The notes under the pieces: model-generated
What the model was told of the DNA's origin: nothing
Seen by the model: only the letters and a program-made list of their open reading frames with translations
Database searches by the model: none
Part shown: positions 8,655-16,173 of the stretch, piece after piece
Position numbering within the stretch: position 1 is the first letter of the stretch
Layout: each line of letters opens with the position of its first letter
Translations under genes and position numbers: made by a program
DNA from: CAYNST01 sp964399955
GTDB lineage: Bacteria > Pseudomonadota > Gammaproteobacteria > Pseudomonadales > Cellvibrionaceae
Length of the DNA: 20,838 nucleotides
Assembly (NCBI GenBank): GCA_964399955.1
Contig: CAYNST010000058.1
Coordinates: forward strand, 1 to 20,838
Direction: 5' to 3'

Positions 8655-9164
8655 TTTGGTACCTCCGTAGTATAAAAAGGCCTGGTTGACGACCGGTTTT
8701 CCCGGCCGTTGCAGGGCGTCTGGGGCAACAAACTGCGCAATGAGTTTATGGGTGCTCTGGACCGCGTCTGGTTTTTGTCGCACTAAACGGGCCAAGAATG
8801 TGATCACATTAAAAAGTTGATAATTATCAATAAGATACCATCGCTCAGCCCCACTGAATTCCGATGTTACAGGTCGCCAGGGGTGAGCAAGACCCGGGTT
8901 TTTGTAAGACTTGCCCGGCGTCGACGGGCCCTTAGTTCTGCTGGCAGCCCAAGGCTGTGGCAACTCTTGAGCAGCGCACATGGCCAAACCGCCTGACACG
9001 GCTGCTATTGGATGGACCTGAGTGGTTGTATGTCTGCTTAGAGGGCCTGGTATCCATCAAACGTCAGCAGCAAATCCTCTTTCTTAAACGCGTGCTAGTC
9101 TTAATTACATAGCCTCCCGGGCATTACCGCCCGGCGCTACCCGATTAACCCCCAAGACGTTTTT
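8655..9164. other. Divergent intergenic region with palindromes
   Basis: About 510 bp between the minus-strand PRC-barrel gene and the plus-strand amine oxidase gene, with no gene recognised. It contains two 14-bp perfect palindromes (listed separately) and, at 9117-9134, a CCGGGC/GCCCGG hairpin with loop ATTACC just ahead of the amine oxidase start. The hairpin lacks a T run, so it is not a clear terminator. Confidence 0.5.
8797..8830. promoter_or_regulatory. Twin perfect palindromes, candidate operators
   Basis: AATGTGATCACATT (8797-8810) and TTGATAATTATCAA (8817-8830) are each perfect 14-bp palindromes, and their centres are exactly 20 bp apart, about two helical turns. The first has CRP-like half-sites TGTGA/TCACA but no 6-bp spacer, so it is not a CRP site; the second is reminiscent of AT-rich Fur or FNR-type boxes without matching either well. 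They sit about 145-175 bp upstream of the PRC-barrel start in an AT-rich patch. The regulatory role is inferred from symmetry and position only. Confidence 0.45.
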
Positions 9165-10823
9165 ATGCCGCGTTCATTGTTGTTCTTGCAGTGGCTTCGC
9201 GTGTTGCAGGCAGCCCGCCTGCGCCAATTAGGTCTGCAGGGCTCCTCCGCTCATTTATCGCCCTTGAACCTGCATCCCCGCCACCAAGTGTCGCCCGGCA
9301 GCAGTATGTGCCTGGCTTCGCCAGCGCCGTTCGCGTTTGGCAACCGGCCGCCTGACGCCGGCAAGCGTGTGGCAGTTGTTGGTGCTGGTCTGGCCGGCCT
9401 GAGTGCCGCTTACCACTTGCGCAAGGCCGGTGTGCCCGTTCAGGTATATGAATCCTCTGACCGCGTGGGCGGCCGCATACGCAGTGTTTGCGGGGCCGTC
9501 GCAGACGGAGTGGTCAGCGACTTGGGCGGCGAGCTGGTCAACAGTGATCACCACGACCTGCGGGCCCTGTTGCGGGAAATGCACATCGAGCTGAAGTCGC
9601 GTGACATTGTGAACAACGATGATCCGCCAGTGGGCTATTTCTTTGCCGGCGCTCGCCTCAGTGACGCGGAGGTAGCGGACAGTTTGCGTCCCTTCGCAGC
9701 GCAGATCATGTTGGATGCCCAACGGTTGGACGAAGACTGGGATACCTGGGGGCCCCACTTTGACAAACTGTCACTGGCCGAGTATCTACAGCGGCACACG
9801 GATTGTCTGACCCCGCCCATGCGTCAACTGATTGAAGCGCTGGTGCGTGTGGAATACGGCGTAGAGCCCGAGAGCGCCTCCTGTTTGCAGTTGCTTTACC
9901 TGCTGCCGGTGGTAGCGGGGGAGCACGTGGAATTGTTGAGCTGCGGCGATGAAGCCTGGGTGATAGACGGCGGCTCTGAGCGCTTGGTCCTGAGTCTCTA
10001 TCAACAGCTTGGTGACCGCGTGCAAACGGGGAAAAAGTTGGGCCGGGTTCAGGCACACGAAGGCGGTTTCACGCTGACCTTCAATCAGCATGAACAGGTT
10101 TTCGCCGACTATGTCATCCTCGCGTTACCGCTGCCGGCTCTGCGCCAGGTAGATCTGCAGGTGGATTTGCCCAGTGAGCTTCAGCGTTTCATTCGCGAAG
10201 TTGAAATGGGACGCAATGAAAAATTCATCATGGGCTGCCACCGCAGAACGTGGCGGCACAACGCAGCGTTTGCCACCGAATGCTGGAACGACGGGCCGGT
10301 GTCTTTGGTTTGGGATTCCAGCGTGCGTGAGCTCAGCTCCACGGTCAGTGGCGCGCTGACATTTTTTATGAGTGGCAAGGAGGTGCCCTGCGGCGACGGT
10401 GATATCGAAGCGCAGGGGCAGGCCCTGTCTGCAGCATACGCGGCCATGATTCCGGGCCTGCAAAACAGCAGCAACGGTCGCTACATCCGCACCGCCTGGC
10501 ACACCACCGAAGGCATCATGGGCGGCTATACCAATCTGAAGCCCGGGCAATACACCGGCTTCGCATCGCGTTGCATGTACGTAGAAGCCGCAGACCCGCA
10601 AGCCTGTCAAAATATGCAGGTGGGCCGGTTGCTGTTTGCCGGAGAACACACCAGCGACGAGTACTACGGCTTCATGAACGGCGCAGCCCAGACAGCGCGC
10701 CTGGCGGCGACCTGGGTGTTGCGGGACCTTTGCGCTGAGTCTGAACTCACCGCAACGGCATGCAGCAATAACACACACGCCTTTTCGGCGCCTGCTGCGA
10801 AAAGGCAACAGCACGCAGGCTGA
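9165..10823 (+). CDS. Flavin amine oxidase (FAD-dependent)
   Basis: Flavin-containing amine oxidase of the MAO / polyamine oxidase family, 552 aa. The FAD-binding Rossmann motif VVGAGLAGLSAAYHLRKAGV spans residues about 71-90, with E96 as the ribose-binding acid and the GGRIRS motif after it. The C-terminal FAD motif LLFAGEHTSDEYYGFMNGA is at about 489-507. The first 65 residues precede the FAD domain and contain neither a twin-arginine motif nor a clear signal peptide. There is no ribosome site before the ATG at 9165 or the ATG at 9306 (residue 48), so the start is uncertain. The last 30 residues are low-complexity. The substrate amine is unknown. No dedicated partner gene is adjacent. Confidence 0.9.
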   Translation: MPRSLLFLQWLRVLQAARLRQLGLQGSSAHLSPLNLHPRHQVSPGSSMCLASPAPFAFGNRPPDAGKRVAVVGAGLAGLSAAYHLRKAGVPVQVYESSDRVGGRIRSVCGAVADGVVSDLGGELVNSDHHDLRALLREMHIELKSRDIVNNDDPPVGYFFAGARLSDAEVADSLRPFAAQIMLDAQRLDEDWDTWGPHFDKLSLAEYLQRHTDCLTPPMRQLIEALVRVEYGVEPESASCLQLLYLLPVVAGEHVELLSCGDEAWVIDGGSERLVLSLYQQLGDRVQTGKKLGRVQAHEGGFTLTFNQHEQVFADYVILALPLPALRQVDLQVDLPSELQRFIREVEMGRNEKFIMGCHRRTWRHNAAFATECWNDGPVSLVWDSSVRELSSTVSGALTFFMSGKEVPCGDGDIEAQGQALSAAYAAMIPGLQNSSNGRYIRTAWHTTEGIMGGYTNLKPGQYTGFASRCMYVEAADPQACQNMQVGRLLFAGEHTSDEYYGFMNGAAQTARLAATWVLRDLCAESELTATACSNNTHAFSAPAAKRQQHAG

Positions 10824-11738
10824 TTGCTCGACGCCCAGGGGCCGCAACTGCTTCAGCTAAGCCCGTGTGTCTCGCCAGCTTTTTCAAGCCGGTCACTCTT
10901 TATGTTTCGAGACCACCACCACCTCGGCTCCGGAAGGCAGCCGAACGCGGGTGATGCTCACGCCGATGTCGCGCTGCAAGGCGGGGCTCAGGTTCAGACC
11001 GTGGCTGGGCGAGGGGGGCTTTTTTCGCGCTAAAAGCTTGAAAACGCGTTTTAAGAACAACACTTGGCAACTCTCCGTGTAGCAGGCGGAGAATCAAATG
11101 CGGGCTGATGGGGGGTGAAGATAAACCGGCAATCCAGACCGCGTTCAATTCGCGGCCGGGATTATCGAAACTAATGAACCGCAGGCAGCGAACGATTGAC
11201 CACCGCCATTGGGCGGTAGCAGTCAATGTGAAAAGATCGCGTTGTGCCGTTCATAAAACTTCGCATGGGATTGGTGATCGACCGGGGCGTCGACCGGTCC
11301 GTGAAGATTACCGCCAGTTGGCGATCTTGACAACCGCTTTGGTCGACGAAGTCAAATTTTTCCGTTCAGCGGTTATTGACCGGCATCAGGCGGATGAGCC
11401 AGGATATTTGCCGGCCACCCGGTGCAGGTCTTCTTGCTGAAGCGGGCCGGCCGGGCCTGAATCGCATGCGCTCATGTGAAGCAGCTGCAGTAATTTTTGT
11501 TGCTGTTGCCATCATTATCTAAGACGTTCGAGTGGATTGCCCACTTTTTCATGACTTGCCCGCCGTAATCCTATAGACTATGTGCAGTAGTATCGCCGCC
11601 GGGCAGTCGTTCCAACCTCATCTGCCCCGCTTCAAAAGTTTTTGCATAAATATTTTTCGCGTTAAAAAATCCTCAGCGTGTAAACGGCCGGACCGGTTCG
11701 GGCCCATGCAAAATTCGTTAAAAAATCAGGAGGCAAAC
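10824..11738. other. Long intergenic region upstream of ectB
   Basis: Contains the possible minus-strand small gene at 10893-11063. The rest holds no recognised gene. In particular no EctA-like acetyltransferase sequence can be seen upstream of ectB. A plus-strand frame at 11108-11440 includes a protein-like segment (DYRQLAILTTALVDEVKFFR) but has no ribosome site and no recognisable family. Repeated TCGACCGG words occur at 11278-11300. The last 110 bp before ectB are AT-rich and probably hold its promoter and leader; no clean -35/-10 pair was found. Confidence 0.4.
10893..11063 (-). CDS. Possible small basic protein, 56 aa
   Basis: GTG-initiated frame with a GGAG ribosome site nine bases upstream. 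The product begins MLFLKRVFKLLARKKPPSPS and ends with LSPALQRDIGVSITRVRLPS and a Val-rich, Lys-rich tail (GAEVVVVSKHKE). The N-terminus is a short basic amphipathic helix; the LQRDIGVS segment faintly recalls DUF1127-like small proteins, but I cannot assign it. It converges on the amine oxidase gene. Overlapping longer frames on both strands have random-looking composition. Confidence is limited by the short length. Confidence 0.4.
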   Translation of the reverse strand: MLFLKRVFKLLARKKPPSPSHGLNLSPALQRDIGVSITRVRLPSGAEVVVVSKHKE

Positions 11739-13007
11739 ATGAGAGTTTTTGAAGAAATGGAGTCACAGGTACGCGGCTATATTCGCTCGTTTCCGGTGGT
11801 GTTCGATGTGGCCAAAGGCTCGGAAATGTTTGATGAAAACGATAATCGTTACATCGATTTCTTCGCCGGGGCCGGCACTTTGAATTACGGTCACAACCAC
11901 CCGCTTATCACTCAGGCGCTGATTGAACATCTGCAACACAACGGTGTGGTCCACGGATTGGATAAAGCGACGGTGGCCAAGCGCGCGTTTTTACAGAAAT
12001 TTGGCGACACCATACTCAAGCCGCGCAACATGCAGTACAAGGTGCAGTTTACCGGGCCTACCGGCACCAACGCGGTGGAAACCGCTTTGAAACTGGCGCG
12101 CATGGTCAAACGTCGCTCCAACATCATATCGTTTACCAACGGTTATCACGGGCTGACCATGGGTGCTCTCGCAGCTACGGGCAACTACTTTTACAAAGAT
12201 GAATCCTACGGCTCCCGCATCAATACCGCATTCATGCCCTACGACGGTTTTCTTGGGCAGGATGTGGACAGCATAGAATATCTGCGCAAGTTCCTGTCTG
12301 ACGGCAGCAGCGGCGTTGATCTGCCGGCAGCCGTTATTCTGGAGACCATCCAGGGCGAGGGTGGTGTGAATGTTGCGAGCGTGGAGTGGCTAAAGGGACT
12401 GGAGCAACTGTGCCGCGAATTCGACATTTTGATGATCATTGACGACATTCAGGTGGGCAACGGCCGCACGGGCAATTTCTTCAGCTTCGAGCGCGCAGGC
12501 ATTTCGCCCGACATGATCACCTTGTCCAAATCCATCGGCGGTGGCCTGCCCATGGCGCTGCTGTTGATGCGCCCGGAACTGGATCAGTGGCAGCCCGGCG
12601 AGCATACGGGGACCTTCCGCGGCAACAATCTGGCCTTTGTTGCGGCCACCCAAGCGCTGTCTTTCTGGGACAACGACGATCTATCCAAGGCGGTCGAACA
12701 CAAAGGTGAAATGCTGCGTCAGGAGTTGGAGAAACTGGCGAAGGAGTTTCCAGAGTTCAACCCCGAGGTACGGGGCCTGGGTATGATCTGGGGGCTGGAG
12801 CTGTCGCCCGGGGTGGCCGGTGAGTTGTCGAAGGAGGCGTTTTCGCGCGGTTTGATCATCGAAACCGCCGGTGCAGACGACCAAGTCCTCAAATTTCTGC
12901 CTTCGCTGCTGATTGAGACGGGCCTGCTGGAAGAGGGCATAGGCATAGTCCGGGATTCGCTTGCCGCTTTGGCCGAGCGGCGCAGAAAAATGCTGACCGG
13001 CGAATAA
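11739..13007 (+). CDS. ectB: L-2,4-diaminobutyrate:2-oxoglutarate aminotransferase
   Basis: PLP-dependent class III aminotransferase that converts aspartate semialdehyde and glutamate to 2,4-diaminobutyrate, the first dedicated step of ectoine synthesis. I chose the ATG at 11739 (MRVFEEMESQVRGYIRSFPV): a perfect AGGAGG lies five bases upstream and the resulting 422 aa is the normal EctB length. The open frame extends to 11580, but that part has no family similarity. Key features: FFAGAGTLNYGHNHP near residue 41, GPTGTNAVETALKLAR at 106-121, the acidic IIDDIQVGNGRTG at about 233-245, and the PLP lysine K264 in TLSKSIGGGLP. All are intact. The next gene is the ectoine-type aspartate kinase (64 bp gap). 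ectA and ectC, normally adjacent, are absent from the window. A closely related diaminobutyrate aminotransferase for siderophore or polyamine synthesis is the alternative. Confidence 0.92.
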   Translation: MRVFEEMESQVRGYIRSFPVVFDVAKGSEMFDENDNRYIDFFAGAGTLNYGHNHPLITQALIEHLQHNGVVHGLDKATVAKRAFLQKFGDTILKPRNMQYKVQFTGPTGTNAVETALKLARMVKRRSNIISFTNGYHGLTMGALAATGNYFYKDESYGSRINTAFMPYDGFLGQDVDSIEYLRKFLSDGSSGVDLPAAVILETIQGEGGVNVASVEWLKGLEQLCREFDILMIIDDIQVGNGRTGNFFSFERAGISPDMITLSKSIGGGLPMALLLMRPELDQWQPGEHTGTFRGNNLAFVAATQALSFWDNDDLSKAVEHKGEMLRQELEKLAKEFPEFNPEVRGLGMIWGLELSPGVAGELSKEAFSRGLIIETAGADDQVLKFLPSLLIETGLLEEGIGIVRDSLAALAERRRKMLTGE

Positions 13008-13071
13008 ACCCATCTGAGGAGGACTTGCTGCCCACGCCTTTGTTCCACTCGAGAAATCCGGAGGACTGCCT

Positions 13072-14435
13072 ATGACAGACTTCTATATCAGCAAATTTGG
13101 CGGCAGCTCAGTAGCGGATGCCAAACAAATCGAAAAAGTGCGCAAGATCGTCGCAAGTGATGCAAGGCGTCGCGTAGTGGTGGTCTCTGGACCAGGGCGT
13201 AGCGAAGAAGGCGAGCAGAAAGTTACTGATCATCTGATCAATATAGCCACCAGTGGCGAGCATTTTTTCAACCAGCGCATGACTGTGTCGGCGGCCCAAA
13301 GTCGCGACGCGGTGATCGGAAAATTTACCCGAATCGTTGAAGAACTGGCCGTGGATGGTGGGGAAATTCTGACGGCTTTGAAAAAAGATCTGGACTCCAA
13401 GCTTGCTGGCGACCAGCGCGTGGCGTTTCTGGCGTCCCGTGGTGAGCATTATAATGCGCGCATCATTGCCGCCTATTTCGCAAAACGCGGTATGGAAGCC
13501 CGGGCTCAGTTGCCGGAGGACTTTGGGCTGTTGGTCACCGATAATTATTTAAGTGCTAAAACGCTGGGCCAAGCCTACCAAAACATGGCGAAGTTGGAGG
13601 AGTATCCCGGTATTTCTGTGGTCCCGGGTTATTACGGCGTTACAGAAAAAGGCGATATCGCCGTATTCTCCCGCGGCGGGTCGGATCTGACCGGGGGTGG
13701 ATAACCTACGCCCTGGATGCGGACATCTACGAAAACTGGACGGATGTCAGCGGGGTTTACGAAGTGGATCCGCGTATCATTCCCACGGCCCGCGCCATTC
13801 CCCGCCTGACCTTCAAAGAAATCCGCTTGTTATCCAGTAAAGGCTTCAACGTTTTTCACTTGGATGCCATGCTCAAGTGCCGTGACCGCAAGATTCCCAT
13901 TAACATCCGCAATACCAATGCGCCCCACGAGCCGGGCACGCTGATCCTTAATGAGCGGGTGCCGGAGGAGGGCGTAGTTGGAATTGCCCGTCTGGACAAC
14001 ATGTCCTACATCCATATCGAAAAAGACATGCTTGGCGAGGAGATAGGCTTTACCGCCGCATTGCTGCAGATATTTCGCGATTTTCGCATCAATACCTACC
14101 ACTATCCAACGGACAAGGACGACATAACCGTGCTGGTCAGAAAGGAGGATCTTCTGGGCAGCATCAACGACCTGCGACGCGTAATTGAAAAGCGCTTGCA
14201 GCCCGACAGTATGAGCGTAGTGTACAACCTTTCGGTTATCACCCCGGTAGGCACAGGTCTGAAAGGCAACTCCTATCCGATCATTGATGCTTTGCGAGCT
14301 CTGGGGGACGCGCATGTGCCCATAGAGCTGATCGATCAAAGCCCCTCGCAAATTTGTTTCCACATCGGCGTCAATCAGAACCTGGCGGATCAGGCAATGC
14401 GCATATTGTATGAAGCCTTGATTGCAAGGAAATAG
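13072..14435 (+). pseudogene. ask: Ectoine-type aspartate kinase (Ask_Ect), frameshifted
   Basis: Aspartokinase that phosphorylates aspartate to feed aspartate semialdehyde to EctB. The first part (13072-13704, 210 aa) starts after a CGGAGG site and has the catalytic KFGGSS (K8) and FSRGGSDLTGG motifs, then hits TAA. The homology continues without loss in the -1 frame from 13698 (WITYALDADIYENWTDVSGV) through PRLTFKEIRLLSSKGFNVFH and two ACT-like regulatory regions to 14435. Adding one G to the G5 run at 13693-13697 restores a single frame of about 454 aa that lines up residue for residue with the family. A sequencing or assembly error in a homopolymer is the simplest cause; a true mutation is possible. 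Codon use and conservation downstream of the break look undamaged, which favours an intact gene in the organism. Confidence 0.85.
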
Positions 14436-14810
14436 GTGTCGTCAGCCGGGTGGGGTCAGCAGTCCAGAAGTCGCTGGGCCCAGTTCCCGAAAGCTTTGGG
14501 GTTTGCCTGGGTGCCGGTTGCCGCGCCGCACTGCAAAAAAGCTCCTGGCCAGCTTCTGCGTGAGGAATGCGAGCCTGTTTGCCGACCACGCCATGCCCTT
14601 GCCGAGCTTCTACGGCAGCTTTTCTCTGCGGGTGCATTCAAATCCGCACTGTTCACGTACATATACCGGTACTACCATGCAGATCGGGCTGCGCCCGCCT
14701 GCGTCAGCGTCGGCTCAGCCCCAGGCTCACACAACCAAACGTTGAACCTTGCTGCCGTAGCTGCTAAAAGACATCCCGATTTGAAAAATCAGACCTATGT
14801 GGAGAACTGC
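14436..14810. other. Intergenic region between ask and the YfaZ-like gene
   Basis: No recognised gene in 375 bp. Several frames are open on both strands but none has a ribosome site or family-like sequence; a minus-strand frame near 14440-14610 gives a short helical, basic peptide without a convincing start. No intrinsic terminator follows ask. The promoter of the next gene should lie here but is not clear. Confidence 0.4.
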
Positions 14811-15374
14811 ATGAAGAACATCAGTCGTGTTATGGCCTGCCTTACAACGTCGCTACTGGCCCCATCGGCGCTCGCCTATTCAGAATTGGATCTGGCCGTG
14901 TCCACCGAAGTCATCGCGGTAGACTATCGGCTGCGGGATGAGGAGCGCGGCAGTTTGTGGGGGCTGGGGGCAATGTACAACGATTCCGAAAGTGCATCGC
15001 TGTTGTCGGCAACCTTCAACGTTGTGGGTGATGCTACACAAACCAACGATGTACATACCGGCTTGGGCGTGAAGGCGGTGGTGCACAACACAGTGCGCAC
15101 TGCGGCCTCGCTGGGGTTGGGGGGCTCTGTGCAGTACCGTCCCGCAGAGTTTTCGGGTTTTGGTCTGGAAGGTCAGCTTTATTACGCACCCAATATTTTG
15201 AGTGCCAATTCTGAGCAGTATTACGAATTTGTCGCGCGTATCACCTATGACATACATCCCCAAGCCCGTGTATTTGTTGGTTACACTGCGGTGAATGTGC
15301 GCTACGACAGGGAGGAGGTCCGAGAAGTTACCATTGAAGATCGGCCAAACCTTGGCTTTACCCTGACCTTTTAA
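14811..15374 (+). CDS. YfaZ-family outer-membrane beta-barrel protein
   Basis: 187-aa exported protein. I chose the ATG at 14811 because a GGAG site lies six bases upstream and a classic signal peptide follows (MKNISRVMACLTTSLLAPSA, cleavage after ALA-Y). The open frame continues upstream to 14436 but this part is unlike the family. The mature chain alternates polar and hydrophobic residues in short beta strands, with LYYAPNILSANSEQYYEFVA and PQARVFVGYTAVNV, resembling the YfaZ family, and ends in an aromatic residue (FTLTF), the usual signal for outer-membrane barrel assembly. Function is unknown; YfaZ proteins are thought to be small porin-like barrels. It stands alone, with a possible terminator 220 bp downstream. 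Confidence 0.82.
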   Translation: MKNISRVMACLTTSLLAPSALAYSELDLAVSTEVIAVDYRLRDEERGSLWGLGAMYNDSESASLLSATFNVVGDATQTNDVHTGLGVKAVVHNTVRTAASLGLGGSVQYRPAEFSGFGLEGQLYYAPNILSANSEQYYEFVARITYDIHPQARVFVGYTAVNVRYDREEVREVTIEDRPNLGFTLTF

Positions 15375-15866
15375 GCCCACAGGTCAGCTTGCGCGGTTCG
15401 CCATGCTCTGCAGCGGCCTGCGGGTTAGTTTGACCTAGGTGCATGGACCTGATCTGACGCAGGTAGCCATTCAGCAGATGACTTGACTGTGCAGAAGCGT
15501 CAGACGTCATGCAGGGTAAGGAGACCAAAGTGAGCTTACACGTGTAACCATTTGCGCATTTGCTGTGCTCCCCCCCTAGGGTTTCTTTCGCAGGCCTTCA
15601 TCCTGTTGCAGATGGGGTGAGGCCCTCTTTTTTCAGCCATGGAAATCGATTGTGAGCGGAATAGCTATCAACGACTCATAGTGCGTGCAGCCGGCTGCAG
15701 TCACGGAATACACCGCTTGCCCAACGCCCTTCAAAGCCTATTATCCGTACGCGTGCGAGCGCAGATTGTGCGGGAACCCTTTTGCCGACACTGAATATTA
15801 ATCACGTTCGAATGTCGTCAGATTGCCTGAAAAACGATCAGGTTGCGCATCAGGTGGAATGTGGCC
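15375..15866. other. Intergenic region with hairpins upstream of the secreted protein gene
   Basis: No ordinary gene in about 490 bp. It contains an 8-bp inverted repeat TCTGACGC/GCGTCAGA (15453-15460, 15497-15504), a 12-bp palindrome TTACACGTGTAA (15536-15547), a strong intrinsic terminator (15593-15633) and a 14-bp palindrome TGCAGCCGGCTGCA (15686-15699). A five-codon mini-ORF (GTG at 15530 to TAA at 15547, peptide MSLHV) has a good AGGAG site. Such a layout fits either a small RNA or a regulated leader. Confidence 0.5.
15593..15633 (+). terminator. Rho-independent terminator
   Basis: A GC-rich stem (15593-15603 pairing with 15614-15624, GGCCT paired to AGGCC, one bulge and one wobble) encloses a 10-nt loop and is followed by CTCTTTTTT at 15625-15633. 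It is the clearest intrinsic terminator in the window. It lies 220 bp after the YfaZ-like gene and 230 bp before the next start, so it ends a long 3' UTR, a small RNA, or acts as an attenuator. Confidence 0.7.
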
Positions 15867-15975
15867 ATGCCGCAGAGTGTGAACCGGGTGGGTAAATGTA
15901 ACCGGTTATCTCGGTATGATGTATTGCTCAAGCAGCGGTTTGCCCGCTCAATGTGGCTGGGCCTTCTGGCGCAGC
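15867..15975 (+). CDS. Possible N-terminus (signal peptide) of the secreted poly-Ser protein, cut by gap
   Basis: Frame starting at ATG 15867 (MPQSVNRVGKCNRLSRYDVL) runs into a basic stretch and a hydrophobic segment (LLKQRFARSMWLGLLAQ) just before the N run, the pattern of a signal peptide. A GGTGGA purine stretch lies about ten bases upstream. Another frame from ATG 15916 (MMYCSSSGLPAQCGWAFWRS) joins the downstream Ser frame only if the gap is really 100 bases, which is not to be trusted because the N run is a placeholder. I prefer the signal-peptide frame, with modest confidence. Confidence 0.4.
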
Positions 15976-16075
15976 NNNNNNNNNNNNNNNNNNNNNNNNN
16001 NNNNNNNNNNNNNNNNNNNNNNNNNNNNNNNNNNNNNNNNNNNNNNNNNNNNNNNNNNNNNNNNNNNNNNNNNNN
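15976..16075. other. Assembly gap, 100 N
   Basis: A run of exactly 100 N, the conventional placeholder for unknown size. The right edge begins inside an 18-bp-periodic poly-Ser coding repeat, which explains why assembly broke here. Confidence 0.99.
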
Positions 16076-16173
16076 GCAGCAGTTCATCTTCCAGCAGCAG
16101 CTCATCTTCCAGCAGCAGCTCATCTTCCAGCAGTAGTTCGTCTTCCAGTAGCAGTTCATCATCGTCCAGCAGC
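16076..16173 (+). repeat. Poly-Ser coding microsatellite, imperfect 18-bp units
   Basis: Units close to AGCAGCAGCTCATCTTCC repeat about five times, mixing AGC, AGT, TCA, TCT, TCC and TCG codons so that the protein is pure Ser while the DNA drifts. The array is truncated on the left by the gap, so the full linker is longer than what is seen. Confidence 0.9.

Noticed and set aside
8797..8810. CRP binding site
   Set aside because: TGTGA and TCACA half-sites are present but abut with no 6-bp spacer, so geometry is wrong for CRP.
8655..8999. N-terminal extension of the PRC-barrel frame
   Set aside because: The strong GGAGGT site and signal peptide place the start at 8654; the extension has no protein-like features.
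11010..11030. Intrinsic terminator at the G run followed by six T
   Set aside because: No complementary upstream arm forms a stem; the run falls inside the small minus-strand ORF.
11108..11440. 110-aa plus-strand ORF upstream of ectB as ectA or another gene
   Set aside because: No acetyltransferase motif, no ribosome site, and mixed composition.
11580..11738. Upstream in-frame extension of ectB
   Set aside because: AGGAGG before ATG 11739 and family length fix the start; the extension is AT-rich leader sequence.
13690..13704. Programmed -1 frameshift in the aspartate kinase gene
   Set aside because: No canonical X XXY YYZ slippery heptamer, and no known programmed shift in this family; a lost G in the homopolymer is simpler.
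16076..16173. CRISPR-like periodic repeat
   Set aside because: It is a contiguous 18-bp-unit Ser-codon repeat in frame with a protein, with no spacers.
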